Source of the DNA: an uncultured Oscillospiraceae bacterium | GTDB lineage: Bacteria > Bacillota > Clostridia > Oscillospirales > Acutalibacteraceae | Assembly (NCBI GenBank): GCA_902490145.1 | Contig: CABUCT010000017.1 | Span: 1 to 14,071 of the forward strand | Direction of reading: 5' to 3' | Length of the DNA: 14,071 nucleotides | Shown here: positions 13,903 through 14,071 of the stretch, piece after piece | Layout of the letters: each line of letters begins with the position of its first letter | Numbering within the stretch: the first letter of the stretch is position 1 | Translations under genes and position numbers: made by a program | Notes under the pieces: model-generated | Told to the model about the DNA's origin: nothing | Seen by the model: the letters and a program-made list of their open reading frames with translations, nothing else | Database searches by the model: none

Positions 13903-14071
13903 ATATCAGTCCCATTGCAACGGCAGCAGCCACAAATCCTGCTGCAATCAATAAGACGCATCCCAAAACTATTATCATAATTCGTAAAGCAATTCTTATT
14001 CCTGATGATTGACGTCTTTTAATATATGATTTTGGAATTTTATCTATGGTCTGACGATGACTTGATCATAT
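13901..14071 (-). CDS. 3' end of a small single-pass membrane protein gene, possibly frame-disrupted near the window edge
   Basis: Read on the minus strand, the frame ending at TAA 13903-13901 encodes a basic stretch (IDKIPKSYIKRRQSSGIRIA) followed by one strongly hydrophobic helix (IMIIVLGCVLLIAAGFVAAAVAMGLI). That is the layout of a short protein's anchor or the start of a membrane protein. The stop coincides with the bidirectional terminator, which supports a real gene. Going upstream, the frame meets TGA at 14068-14066 before any ATG, GTG or TTG start except an internal ATG leaving only 25 residues. An ATG at 14069 opens a different frame (MIKSSSDHR, then stop). A +1 shift near 14046-14055 would join the two. 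It could be a frameshifted pseudogene, a sequence error, or a gene with a rare start. The family is not recognised. Confidence 0.4.

Noticed and set aside
1..14071. tRNA or rRNA genes, CRISPR arrays, insertion sequences, prophage or anti-phage defence genes
   Set aside because: No cloverleaf-like sequences, spaced direct repeats, transposase or integrase motifs, or defence-domain proteins were found on either strand; apart from the small right-edge ORF, every long frame belongs to a recognised family.

Overview
This is an A+T-rich stretch of chromosome from a Gram-positive, Clostridia-like bacterium, most likely from the Oscillospiraceae/Ruminococcaceae neighbourhood. The evidence is a membrane-anchored polysaccharide deacetylase, an ECF-type vitamin transporter subunit, frequent GTG/TTG starts, strong purine-rich ribosome binding sites, an archaeal/clostridial-type Ogg glycosylase, and a secreted subtilase ending in a type I dockerin. 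The genus is an inference.

Left part, minus strand (1-5291): one tightly packed operon, nadA-nadB-nadC-ruvX-comEC. The first three genes make the complete aspartate-to-nicotinate-mononucleotide branch of NAD synthesis: L-aspartate oxidase, quinolinate synthase and quinolinate phosphoribosyltransferase. ruvX/yqgF follows by a 4-base overlap. comEC (DNA uptake channel) begins with TTG directly after the ruvX TGA, in the same frame, and runs off the left edge. The first 1.6 kb is therefore not empty; it is all comEC.

Centre (5292-5460): a divergent promoter region between nadA and dut. It carries four GTGTTA/TAACAC-like half-sites arranged as two nested inverted pairs around position 5372. The outer pair lies at or beside the likely -35 regions of both promoters.

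Right part, plus strand: dut (dUTPase) is followed by a 216-base gap with inverted repeats, one LexA-box-like site and a good sigma-A promoter. Then comes a run of genes: polysaccharide deacetylase, GNAT acetyltransferase, ogg-type 8-oxoguanine glycosylase, dockerin-bearing S8 protease, ECF transporter S component and mnmE (tRNA modification GTPase). A strong two-tier terminator closes mnmE and is shared with a convergent gene whose 3' end lies at the right edge.

Most of the window is housekeeping and cell-envelope content. I see no tRNA, rRNA, CRISPR array, transposase, phage gene or clear defence system, and no convincing undescribed system. The points most worth checking are the nested operator-like sites between nadA and dut, the in-frame ruvX/comEC junction, the LexA-like site ahead of an operon containing a DNA glycosylase, the dockerin subtilase, and the apparently frame-disrupted small gene at the right edge.
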